Positions 24,939 to 36,200 of a DNA stretch of 64,000 nucleotides are shown here, piece after piece (the stretch's first letter is position 1; every line of letters starts with the position of its first letter). Under the pieces are notes generated by a model. It searched no databases, was not told the DNA's origin, and worked only from the letters and a program-made list of their open reading frames with translations. The stretch covers positions 22,503,628 through 22,567,627 of the forward strand of contig NC_084897.1 of assembly GCF_958979055.1 (NCBI RefSeq). The letters run 5' to 3'. The stretch comes from Alnus glutinosa. Its lineage: Eukaryota > Streptophyta > Magnoliopsida > Fagales > Betulaceae. The position numbers and the translations under genes are program-made.

Positions 24939-25424
24939 TCAGACCTCTTTCACCTCCACAGCTTCCTTCACTTCCTTGTTTTCCTTCACTTCCTTAACAG
25001 CCTCCTCAACTTCAAATGCTGACACAGGGAATGACCTGAACAGCCCTGTAGGAGTTCTGAAAGTGATCTTCCCTGTAGGGGGATCATCCACAGAGATTTC
25101 ATTCAGTGTGACCCAGATCAAGAGCTCCTTGGTCTTCACCCCGGTGAGCTTCTTGATCTTGTTGGGCTCAACATATGCTGTGACTTCAGTGGCGTAGGAT
25201 ACAAGCTTCCCAATCTTCTGAAACTTGTGGGTTGTCTCCTTTTTCTGCTTCAGCCACACAAATCCAGTCTCCCTCACATACCCACATTCCACTATGTCTT
25301 TCAAGGGCAATAGGCCATTAGGCAACAGTATTTCCTTGAGCAACTCTTTTGACTTCTCTTGACAAATCTGATCTCCCTGGTAGAACTCTGCCTTGGCCTT
25401 AATCTCCTCCGTCACCATAGCCAT
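24939..25424 (-). CDS. SVB: DUF538 protein, SVB (SMALLER WITH VARIABLE BRANCHES)-like
   Basis: Single-exon gene of 161 aa, start ATG at 25424 (MAMVTEEIKAKAEFYQGD); a second ATG two codons later is also possible. DUF538 spans almost all of it: LPNGLLPLKDIVECGYVRET, GFVWLKQKK, LVSYATEVTAYVE, KIKKLTGVKTKELLIWVTLN, ITFRTPTGLFRSFPVSAFE. In Arabidopsis the family affects trichome size and branching, and it has been proposed to bind lipids or chlorophyll; the biochemical role is unsettled. The C-terminus is a charged, VKE-rich tail (EEAVKEVKENKEVKEAVEV), unlike the conserved core. It has no signal peptide, unlike many DUF538 relatives. The gene lies in the same relative order as At1g56580 next to PGN and the invertase, as I remember that locus. 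Confidence 0.9.
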   Translation of the reverse strand: MAMVTEEIKAKAEFYQGDQICQEKSKELLKEILLPNGLLPLKDIVECGYVRETGFVWLKQKKETTHKFQKIGKLVSYATEVTAYVEPNKIKKLTGVKTKELLIWVTLNEISVDDPPTGKITFRTPTGLFRSFPVSAFEVEEAVKEVKENKEVKEAVEVKEV

Positions 25425-25510
25425 CTTCCTCAACCTTTTCTCGATTGTTCCTTTGTATATATGTAAAATGGATTATGAGAACAACCTGGATCGTTTCGGT
25501 AAAAGGATTG

Positions 25511-25521
25511 GGCTTATATAG
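25511..25521 (-). promoter_or_regulatory. TATA box of the DUF538/SVB-like gene
   Basis: On the minus strand CTATATAAGCC lies about 90 nt upstream of the ATG at 25424, a standard distance for a plant TATA box plus a 5' UTR of about 60 nt. Confidence 0.6.
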
Positions 25522-25704
25522 TACTGAAGCTATAGTTTTACCCTTGCTTTTTCCTATATTTGCAATAATGCCATCAAGGCTTATGTTTATGAATTGAATC
25601 CTTCTACACATGAGACTCTCATCCTCCTTTCATCCCCTTTGATAATAAAAATCAATTTTTTTTATTATCAAAGAGGGTAATAAAAATCACCATCGTCATC
25701 TCAT

Positions 25705-25891
25705 CCAGAGAATTGATAGAAAACCGCCCCCTCTCTCCCTTTTAATATAAAAAAATATCAATTTTTATTAAAATAAAATAAAAAACAACAAAAAAGTGTA
25801 CTTTTGTTTTCAAAATTAATATTTTTTATATTAAAAAGGAGGAGAGGGGACGATTAAACGTCAACCGTCCCCTCTCTATCGATTCTCTCTC
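25705..25891. repeat. Foldback / MITE-like inverted repeat
   Basis: The left arm (GAATTGATAGAAAACCG, CCCCTCTCTCC, TTTTAATATAAAAAAATAT) is complementary in order to the right arm (ATATTTTTTATATTAAAAAG, GGAGAGGGG, then CCCCTCTCTATCGATTCTC). It is imperfect and non-coding. A short hairpin (TTTGATAATAAAAATC and its complement) lies just before it at 25637-25672. Confidence 0.55.
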
Positions 25892-26937
25892 ATCCAATGG
25901 TCTTTGAGTTTGTTTAGCTTTTAGGTTTAAAAGTAATACATATCGGCTGATATATCGTATTTTAGGTTTATAAATTGTTATCAATTCAAAGAAATTGATT
26001 CAAAGCGGTAAAGATTAAAGATAATGGTTTTGATAGCATTTTCGTCAAGTCTAAGGTTTGAATTCTTTTGAATGCAAATAATTTTTTGGAGGCCAGTCCT
26101 ACGATGAAGAGGTTGTTTTGCACGGGTCCCCAAGTAACTCTGTATTTGAATGAATTTCTCAAATAGCTTTTGTTTTATGAAGTGATGAATATATAAGAAA
26201 TTAATTAAATACATTATATAAGTTGATATAAAATAAGTGTAAAAAAGGGCCGGGTATTAAAGAAAAGGAAGATTGAGTGACTAGTGACTACCCTGCTCGT
26301 GTAATTAAATTGCATTAATGATATGGTTGGACATTGAATCAAAAAATAAATAATAATAATATAGTTGAACATTTATGGCGGAATTAAAGGGAAAGCAGTA
26401 AGTTAGGCAGTGACGAATTAAAGTATTCCACGTACGATGCAGCTGGGACAGCCAACCTATTAATTCCGGCTGACATCTGTAGATACTGGTGATCATCCAC
26501 CAACGAACACCAACCACACTTAAATGACAAATGACGGGGATGTTTGTAAAGGAACAATACATTATTGTACTGTTTATGTACTTTTTTTTTTCTTTTTTTT
26601 CTTTTTTACTTTTTACTAATAATCAACATCAAAACATTCTCACTTTTTTCACTTTTTTATATCACATAAATAATTTTTTATTACTATTCAAATAAAAAAA
26701 TTCACTACAATACAAAATTTTTTTACTTTTTTATACAAATTCTTTTTATTTTATATCACATCATCACTTTTTACTAATTTCAAAAACTAACAACCCATTA
26801 CTCTGTTTTGCTCTGTAATGTCACTTGCCAAACTAACAACCCACTATTTTTTTTTTTTTGCTAAGAAAGACGAGTACCTCAAATTAGTGATGTATATTAT
26901 TTTATTTTATTTTATTTAAAAAAAATTACGAACATTA
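25892..26937. other. Intergenic, no gene
   Basis: Short open frames only. Several T-rich and A-rich tracts at 26580-26760 resemble simple-sequence erosion. No paired ends were found. Confidence 0.4.
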
Positions 26938-27297
26938 ACTTCGGAGAAAATTTTTTTTATCATATCTGATATTTTATCATTTTTGCAATCATACTCTTAA
27001 ACTTTAAAAAGTGTCAATTAGTGTATCAATTTTTCAATTTTTTCTTTTTTTTAATTTCATTATTCCGTTAGGATTTTCATTAAATCCGGTTAAAATTCTT
27101 AAAATACTCATGTTTTTTTTTTAAAATAAATAAAATAATTTTTTTAAAAAAATACCCATGTTAACGAAAAATTCTAACGGATGGATAAAATTGAAAAAAA
27201 TTGAAATATTAATACACTAAATTGATACTTTTTAGAATTTATGCATATGATTACAAAAATAATAAAAGATGAATTTTTTCCTTTTAGATGCATCAAA
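26938..27297. mobile_element. MITE-like inverted repeat
   Basis: Outer parts are complementary: GATATTTTATCATTTTTGCAAT near the left pairs with ATTACAAAAATAATAAAAGATG near the right, and AAACTTTAAAAAGTGTCAATT pairs with AATTGATACTTTTTAGAATTT. CCGTTAGGATTTT also has an inverted partner (AAAATTCTAACGG). A related single-arm fragment lies in the P450 intron near 16260-16410. Confidence 0.6.
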
Positions 27298-27513
27298 TTT
27301 TACATAGTAATAAGAGAAGTTGGATGTGATGAATAATGTTTTGAACTTGCTAAGGGCAGCTGGGGGTGGTTCTGGTTAATGAACAGACATGATGCAATGC
27401 GTAATGCATGAGACTTATTTTTAGGGATGGAAATTATCATTTTTTATGGGAAAGCCAAAGAGTGAATGAGAGGGAAGTCTAGCTTTTAAGACTGAAAAAT
27501 ATAAAATATTTAG

Positions 27514-27514
<1 letters not shown>

Positions 27515-27597
<83 letters not shown>
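27515..27597. repeat. (TA)n microsatellite, about 40 units
   Basis: Uninterrupted TA dinucleotides for about 80 bp; likely highly variable in length. Confidence 0.95.
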
Positions 27598-27600
<3 letters not shown>

Positions 27601-27609
27601 TATTTTTTT

Positions 27610-28010
27610 AGAGAAGTATGTATAAACCCCTCAAACTATCAACTCGTTGTCAATGATTCTCCAAGGCTCAAATTACTAATTGTGTCAATGTCCCCTCTTA
27701 AACTACAAAAAAATAACAATGTCCCTCCTAATAACAAAAATATCCTTCATAAAATTATTAAATTCGAAAAAAAAACTAAAAAAGTTATTAAAAAAATCCA
27801 AAATAACAACAAAAAAACTTGTTTTTCTTCTTTTTTTCGTTTGTTTATTTTATTCACTTTTTTCGTATTTAATTTTTTTTTCTTATTAAAAAAAAAAAAT
27901 TATGGTCATTTTTATCTTTTTGTTAGTCTTAGTTTCTTAGGAGGACATTGACACAATTTGTAATTTAAGAAGAAACATTGATAATTGAGTAGTAATTTGA
28001 AAGAAATATG
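27610..28010. mobile_element. MITE-like element with terminal inverted repeats
   Basis: Left arm motifs (AAACTATCAACTCGTTGTCAATG, CAAATTACTAATTGTGTCAATGTCC) find complements at the right (GGACATTGACACAATTTGTAATTT, AACATTGATAATTGAG). The middle is A- and T-rich. Open frames inside are low-complexity and not genes. Confidence 0.6.
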
Positions 28011-28777
28011 TTTATTTTTCCTTTCGACCTTGAGAAGTAACGTTTGAAGTCACATTTTTAGACAAGGAAATGAACTTGAGAAGATCCCATTAGTTTTATT
28101 AGAAAGGTAAAATTGTCCTTTCATATTTTTGTAGACAATTTTACCCTTCTAATAACACTAATTGAATTCTCTCCCGTTCATTTGAACTGAAGATGATACA
28201 TCTTTCACATTTTTATTTCGAGAATGTCTCGTACCTGTCATTAGAGTGTACAAACGAATCGATTATTAATCGAAAATAACCGCTAACCGGAGACTTTTAG
28301 AATAAGCGGGTCATGAATGCAAAATTACTGCCTTTAGACCATCCCAAAAGTCAAAGTCATCATTCCATTTCCAACTACCACAACTACTTTTTCTAATTAA
28401 TGTTTCGACAGTGCATGGGCACCTACCAGATTTTTTTTTTCCTTTTTTTTTTTTAAAAAAAAAAAAGTTTAAAAAAAAAAGAGGGAGAATTTTCACTGCA
28501 AACTCTTCTCTTCTCGGTCTCTAGACTCTTTACGATTGCTTGACTTAATTAAACAAGTGATCATTGCTCCATCTCTATTTTGGGAAATTAAAAGTATTGT
28601 TTATATATATATATATATATTCCATCATAGTTTTTTTTTTTTTTGTTTTTTAAAAGAAAATTTCATGCATTCATTAATCACAATGAGGCATGCTAATTGT
28701 TAATGCAGGAAAAAGCAATTCAATTATTTATTTTTAGTTACAACCATGTTCTTTTTACTCATGGTGTTGAATATTAG
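28011..28777. other. Repeat debris, no gene
   Basis: Contains AACCG- and CGGTT-rich sequence near 28240-28310 like the hAT MITE at 3979, a T/A hairpin at 28430-28475 and a TA run at 28602-28620. Ends could not be paired. Confidence 0.4.
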
Positions 28778-29138
28778 TGTAACACCCCAGTTTCATATTG
28801 AGAAGATGATCAGTAACCCACATAAAGTGAGTGATTTATAAAGATAGTCATGAGTGATAAGTCTCACATTGCTTAATTATTAGGTAAGACCGAACTTTAT
28901 AAAGAATTTTAAAAAAATTTCAAATTGACTAGCCTTTTTGAGATGATAGCGCAGATGTGGCTAGCGCTCTCACATAGAGTGAGTAGCTTATAAAAATACT
29001 CATGGATGCTAAGTCTCGCATTGCCTTGTTATTAGGTGAAACTGAACTTTATAAGGAATTCTAAGAAAATTCCAAATCAACTAGTCATTTTGGGGTGATA
29101 GTACAGATATGACTAGCACTTTTCCTTGGGCCGTTACA
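28778..29138. mobile_element. Solo-LTR-like unit (361 bp) with 5-bp TSD and internal duplication
   Basis: It begins TGTAACACCCC and ends GGGCCGTTACA (TG...CA ends). It is flanked by the perfect 5-bp repeat ATTAG (28773-28777 and 29139-29143), as for LTR retrotransposons. The interior has two copies of a roughly 170-bp block, each with AAGTGAGTGATTTATAAA or GAGTGAGTAGCTTATAAA, then AACTTTATAA and GATGATAGCGCAGATGTGG or GGTGATAGTACAGATATG. It may be a solo LTR with a tandem duplication, or a very short TRIM. Confidence 0.65.
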
Positions 29139-30286
29139 ATTAGATTCAACAATATATGAAAACCGGTTCTCCGGTTAATAACCGATTTTTAATAATCAGA
29201 TAACCATTACTCTATGTCATTTCAGAGTGATAACCCTTAAGGGTTAACTTTTAAGGCAAGCGTTTTGGTTCTTTTCAAAGGACCATGCTTTTAAATTGTG
29301 ATAAAAGGACATATTCAACTTGGAATTTATCATTGGGTAATACTATTTAATAAAATATTATCTGTTATACAACTTGACAATGTGTCTGTGAAAATAAACC
29401 TTTAGACCAGAGCTTGTAAAACAAAAACAAAAACAAAAAAATCAATAGCCGATTTTCAATGTCACGTCATCGTAGCAATACTCTTTAACATTTTGTGTTT
29501 GGAACAACTTATTCCCCTTGTTAGATAGATCCCATTTCACATGAGGATCGCTAGGAGACTAGGAGTTCAAATGTCTCTTTCATTTAGGTTAAAGTACTGA
29601 AGTAAAATTCAAATTTTCTAATTTCTTTTGAGATCATTATCCCCATCACAGTCCCTAATCAGCTAATGAATACCCTATTTAAATACACAACTTGCCCATG
29701 TCCATGACATAACCCTAACCTACCAACTGCCTCCTTTACTAGACCATGACATACATTGAAATATTGAATGGAAGCAAACCTAGACCAAGACATACATTGA
29801 ATGGAAGTAAACCTAGGTGTACTTTCGTTTTCACACAATTTATCAAGTTGAATATCGGTTCCTTCACCTAGCTTTAACAGTTCCAAGTAAAAGCTAATAA
29901 TAATAATAATATAAACTACCTTTTACTGCAAAATTTCTTACTGATTATCCATACCTACAATGGATAAATGTAAAAAAATGTACAGACCCCCAAGATGAAG
30001 AAAACAAAGGACTGGCATTCTAGTATTCTACCACTCGCTTTTTTTTACCCTCTATGAGAGCAATATAACAAAATGACAATGACTAAAATAGTTCAAAACT
30101 TTGTTGCACAAGAATAAGGTTGCATGTTAAACTCAACTGATGCACAACTTGTGCAGGAAATTGTTCCACGAAGATAATCAGCCACTCCTCGCTTCCGAGA
30201 TGAATCCAATTTGTTTGGAGAAAGCCTTAAAATTGATTTCCTCTGCTAATAAATCAGTCTTGGCTCTTCAATTTACAACGGGATTA
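29139..30286. other. Intergenic / 3' flank of the aminopeptidase gene
   Basis: AACCGGTT-rich repeat debris sits at 29160-29210. The rest shows no domain. The part near 30286 is the likely 3' UTR of the minus-strand aminopeptidase. Confidence 0.45.
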
Positions 30287-33200
30287 TCAACTGGATGCAG
30301 CTCTGATCTTGTTATGGCTCTCCATACCGATTCCATGGCTGAAGTTATTTAGCAAGGATTCAATGTGTTTAACTTCTTTTGGCATTGACCCAGTGAGGAC
30401 CTGACTTAAAAAATAGTGTGCATTTTAATATCAATCCAAGCTTTATCAAATGAAGTTGATCATCAATCAGTAATCAATCAGCTCTTCTTTTATTTAGATG
30501 AAGATACAAATAGGTGGCACATTTCTGGACTAATGAAAGAGAAAAATCCAAGCCAAAAAGCACCAATGCCTAAAATTCTAGGAAAATGATAAACCAAAAT
30601 AATATGAAGAAAAAAAAATATATTAATCCAATACCATTATCGAGATATTACATAAAATTTTACAACAAAGTTGTTTTTGGGGAGAACCAAAAGGCCGTTC
30701 AGCTTATCAAGAGTGTAGTCAGAATATAACGGTCAAAAGCCACAACTATTATGCATAAAGGACATTTTTTTTCTTTTTTCTAAATTGTATTGCTCACAAG
30801 GGCTGAAATACCAAATCTTCTCAAGCAGTCAGTAAACAATAACAATTAAATTAAGTTTAAATCTAATTTATACCTCATAACCAGTTTCTGTAATAAGGAC
30901 CTCATCCTCAATCCTTATCCCAATGCCTTGATACCTGCATAATACATTCTCAGTCCTCAGCATTGGATAGTACCTAAATTTTATTAGAACATCTAATCCC
31001 AAGAAGCTAGAAGGTTTAATGTTATTACATCAAGTTAAGAGGTATCTAGCAAAGCAACACATTTAAAATGCAGGGAAGAATTTGGAACTTAACTATAACA
31101 TGTCATAAAAAAGAAATAGAGCTAACCGCAATGATAATAAAAGCAACTAATCGAATAAATGACATACACAAATCAAGAATAGTAATAAATAATGTACAGA
31201 GCAAGTTCAGGGGAAAATTATCTTAAGTCAAAGATTCCAAATTATGAGAGAACAGGAAATTAGTCAACAAAACCAACTTGCAATGTTCATAAATAACTTG
31301 CAAATTACTCAACAGTACATGATAAATTAGCTTATATACACGATAGAGTAGACACAATTACTAATGTGTTAGAGAGTAACAATTAGGCTGAGATTTTATC
31401 TTTGATGACGAGGAATCCCTCTAAGGCAGGGTTACTTCGTGTAACTACTCCTGTTGAGTAAATCTTGGATCTGTACAAAGCGCTCCCTCCACACGGATCG
31501 GGTAAAAGAAGGCTGGCTCCAAGGGATTGTTTGCATTCAAGGGGATTCAAACTTTAGACCTGATGGAAATACCACCAAGACCAAAGCCTTTACCACTTGA
31601 GCCAACCCCTTGGGAGAAGGCTGAGAAATTAAATCTGGTTACTCTTGTATAAGGCCTTCCCCACTCAATTCACTATAGGGGCATGCCCCGCACATCACTG
31701 GAGGAGAAAAGTGCAAAAGAAAGATAAGATGCTCTAGCAGTCAGTTTCTTTCATAATGAAAATTCTGCAGTGAGTTAAGGCTGGTGGGTAAAAACCACTT
31801 TAATTTTGCACTGCTTGAGAAAGCAAGAGGATAATTATAAAATGTGCTAAGGGCCAAGCTCATAACAAGTCTCAATACAACCACAAAGTTAGATATAACA
31901 TTTATGTCAGGAAGTTCAACAAGTACCTCTCTGGACCATCGAAAAAAGATGGGATGTAGATTCCTGGTTCAATTGTTATCACCTATCCATTTGTTAAAAA
32001 AGAGGTCAGAATTATAGTAAACAAATCAAAGTAGTTATGCTAAAAGAAATGCAAGTGGACACATACACCAGGCAAAGTGGCAGTTGGCTGCTTATCATAC
32101 TCACAAGGGGTAAAACATTCACTTGGGTACAATAATACATCTGATTGGCTGGCTTTTGTATTCCATTCACGCGTTGTGAGATATAATTTAAAGCATATTG
32201 AATACCATATATTTCTCATTGTTTTTCGAAGACAAATACACCTCAGGAGATGGAGGGTTGCTGAACCCTATAAATTGATATTTGTTAAATCTAGTATTTT
32301 AAACAGGCTGGACTGCAGAAATGAAGATAAAATTTGCATAAGCGAGTAAAACCCAGAAAAGTAGCTTGAAAATACACGATAATTCTCTCTAGATACCAAT
32401 AATAACACAATCTTCTTGATCCCCTAGAAAAAATAAACAAATAAAAACTAAGCGGCCGCCCCCACCCAAAAAGGATGTGCTAACATTATCTTATCATCAT
32501 TGGCAGCAACAATATACAGGATAGTACAGTATCTGAAGGTATCAAAAGTCAAATTGTTGTTCAATCAGGAAGGCAACTTACAACACCTGGCTCCAAAGAC
32601 CGGTAATAGCTGATCTTAGAACAATCATGTACATCCATTCCCAGATAGTGACCTGGACAAAAAAAAATTGATTAATTACATTAGCAATTTAGTACTTGTT
32701 ACCTTCTTAATTAATCAATTTTAAATTTGAGAAACTAAAACATTTGGAATACTATGGACTGGGCATCAAAGGTAATCAATCAATAGGCTATACCTTTTCT
32801 TGTCTAATATTTGCCAAAAAAAATTAAATAACAAATGACAGGAATATATGTCAAGGAAGTGTATAGAAACCTATAGAAGTTGGGTTCAGCTGATGGTAGG
32901 AACTGCTTCCCTCACTTTTCAAAATTCCAATCTCCTTGAGTCCTTTTCGTAGCATTTCAACCTATGCAAGTACAGTTTTACAAGGATTATATCATTAAAG
33001 TTAAACATATTTTAAGCTTAAAGCAGCTTGTAGGTAGAACACAAGACAATAAAGCCCATCCAAGCAACCAAATGGCAATTATATACTTCCACAAGGAGAA
33101 GGCCCAACAGGTAATCTCTATCTGTGAAATATAGTGATGACTGTAACCAATATGATACTTTTCTTGACAATTTAAAATTAGTTTATAGTTCAGATGGTTG

Positions 33201-36200
33201 TGAATTTAAAATTACTACACAATATAGGTGCCTTTGTAGCAAATAATATCATGAAGTTAGTAAAATAGACAAAGATACAGACATAAAACACAATGAAACA
33301 AATACAAAGAGATTCAATCTCTCTCATAGATGAAAGGCTATTCTTTGCCTTTTATTCTTTTTATAAGCTCTTATAGATGAAATTTTATTCTTTTCTAAAT
33401 ACAGCTGATGCAAAGGAAAACCAGAGAATAAAGAAACAGTTTAGATTTACAGGATCATACTGAATAATTGTGTATTTGCTGTATGGTAGCACCAGGTTTG
33501 CAAAGCTTCAGGCATTCCTTGTTTGTTTGTAGTATAAGATTATAAAGCTCTTCCTGAAATAAACACATCGCCAGGTATAAGAGGTTGTAAGAAGAGAATA
33601 TTATGGTAACAAAAGTTGATATGTTACAGAAAAACTCCAAGAAAATAAGCCGACAGCAATGATTACTTCGCTATGAAGCAGAGCAGGCACTGTCATCATA
33701 GAATTCACTTAGCTATGAAGCAAGAAATGTTAAAAACATAAACTATTTCTAGGCATGAAGAGCATGATAACAAAATGATCAACCTGGGGATGAGTTTATA
33801 TCTTTTCTTAATCTCCCTTTCCTGGGGATGAATTATGCATAACCAAATAAAGTCAGTCATGGATATCTCTTGTGGCTTTCAAACATTCTTGCTATTCTCC
33901 TAGTTTTTCTAAAAGCAGGTTCCATATAAACTGCATAACTTGTTCAAACCTCAAACATTTTGATTCTAAAACATTGTTACTCATAAAAAACCTTCATGCC
34001 ACTATGAAACCTACAGTTAGAAATACACCCGAAAATAGCAAAGAAATAGAGAAGGACATATTACTCCTAGATTCGAAGGAAAGATTGCATAGGACACAGA
34101 AAGAGGACTTAAATCATTTCAAAGTCTCGGGACACTTTTATCAGAGGTCGTCAAATTTTAGATTTTGTTCTCATTGCCAATGCATGTATAGATAGTCGGC
34201 TCAAATCTGGCGAGCTGGGAGTGTTATGTAAAATTAGACTTAGAGAAGACTTATGACCACGTGAGCTGGGATTTCTTGTTATATATGTTAAGGAGATGTG
34301 GTTTTGAGGGAAAATGGTGGAGTTGGATTGCATACTGCATATCCACTATTTGGTTCTCTATTCTGATTAATGGTACTCCCAATGGCTTTTTCGATAGCTC
34401 TTATAGTCTGAGACAAGGTGAATCTTTGTCCCCCCTTCCTTTTTGTTATTGTTATGAAAGCTCTGAGTTGAATGATGTCAATCGCGGTAAATGGGGGTTT
34501 TATTTCTGGTTTTTCGATGGGGGCTAGGCATGATGACTCTCATCTCCTTTTTGCCGATGATACCCTTATCTTCTATGGGGTTACACCGGATAATCTATTT
34601 GAGATATGTCCTTTGTTTTGAAGTTGTTTAAGGGTTAAAGATTAATTGCCAAATCCGAATTGGTCCCTCTTGGCAATGTACCGAATGTGAACGGTCTAGC
34701 TCGTATTCTAGGTTGTAGGATTTTATCTTTGCCCTTGAAATACTTGGGCCTCCCTCTAGGTGCTCCTTTCAAGGCTAAGTTTATCTAGGATACAATTATT
34801 GAGAAAAATGGAAAGAAAATTAGCGGGGTGGAAAAGGAACTATTTCTCTAAGGGTGATTGGTTAACATTGATCAAGACTACACTTTCCAACCTTTCTACA
34901 TATTTCCCACCCTGGTAGGTGTTGCTAATTGGCTAGAAAAATTGTAGAGGGATTTCTTTTGAGGTGGTTTGAACAACGAGTCTAAGTTCCATCTTGTTCA
35001 ATTGAAGGATTGTACTACCCTTCATCTTGGAGGTTTGGGAATTAGGAATTTGCTCACTTTCAATCAGGCCCTTTTGAGAAAGTGGATATGGAGGTAGGTT
35101 GTGGAGAGAGAGGATTTCTGGCGACATGTAGTAGATAAAAGTTTGGCAAGTGGTTGGATTGGTGTCACAAGCGTCACATTATAGTAATGGATTGGTGTTA
35201 TATGTGTAAAAAGCATTAGGAAAACTCCCTATCATCTCCTCCTTCATTGTGATATTGCGAGAGTCATGGAATTTGGCCTTGCCTTCCATAGTTAACACAG
35301 GAAAAGCAGAAAAAGCTTCTCACAAGCAATCCCAAATAAAACAGGAAAAGTTTCCTTAAGAACTATATCCCCACACCACATATCATGCCAAAATTTGGTC
35401 CTAGCCCCATCCCCCACCTTAAATCTAGAAAGGCCTAAAAATTTCTCCCACCCTTTCCTGATGTTCTTCCACAACCCACCCCAAAGGCACCTGCAGGCTC
35501 TAAGGAGCACCAACCTCCCCATAAACTACGAAACTTGGAATCCACCGCAATTCTCCACCAAGCTTACCTCTCGATCCCATAACGCCACAACCATTTGCCT
35601 AACAAAGCCCGGTTGAACACCACCAAATTTCTGATACCCAGCCCGCCTTCTAAAATTGGGTTACAAACCTTAGACCAACTCACCAAGTGATATTTGAACT
35701 CATCACCAATCCCTCCCCTTAAAAAGTCTCGTTGTAGCTTCTCAATGCGAGCACCTACACTTACCGGGAGAGGAAAAAGAGACAAAAAAAATACATGGGG
35801 AAGTTGACAAGAGCACTATTGATAAGAGTGTCTCTACCACCCTTGGAAAGGTATAACCTTTTCCAGCTGGCCAACCGACGTTCAATCCTTTGTATTTACT
35901 ATTATAAAAAGAGTGCTGGATCTAACGGAAAGATCAACTTTTGAGAATGATTTATTGAATGAGTGACATTTTCGGTTCTTTGGTTTTTTCTAAGCTATTT
36001 GATGGCATATTTATTTTATAGAATTGAAGTCGTAGTACTTTTCTTCTTCTTCTTCTTTTTTTTCTATCGCTTTTGCTACATCATGGCCCCTTGGATTACA
36101 TAGTAATAGTCAAATAGATACACAAGATAAACAAGTACCATTGAGGCATGAGGAAAAAGCATTTTATACCCAAGAATATAAATGCATATAACTACACATT

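Noticed and set aside
30140-30352. Plus-strand 70-codon frame at the aminopeptidase 3' end
   Set aside because: Antisense of the last coding exon, which fits the ICP55 C-terminus in frame and phase.
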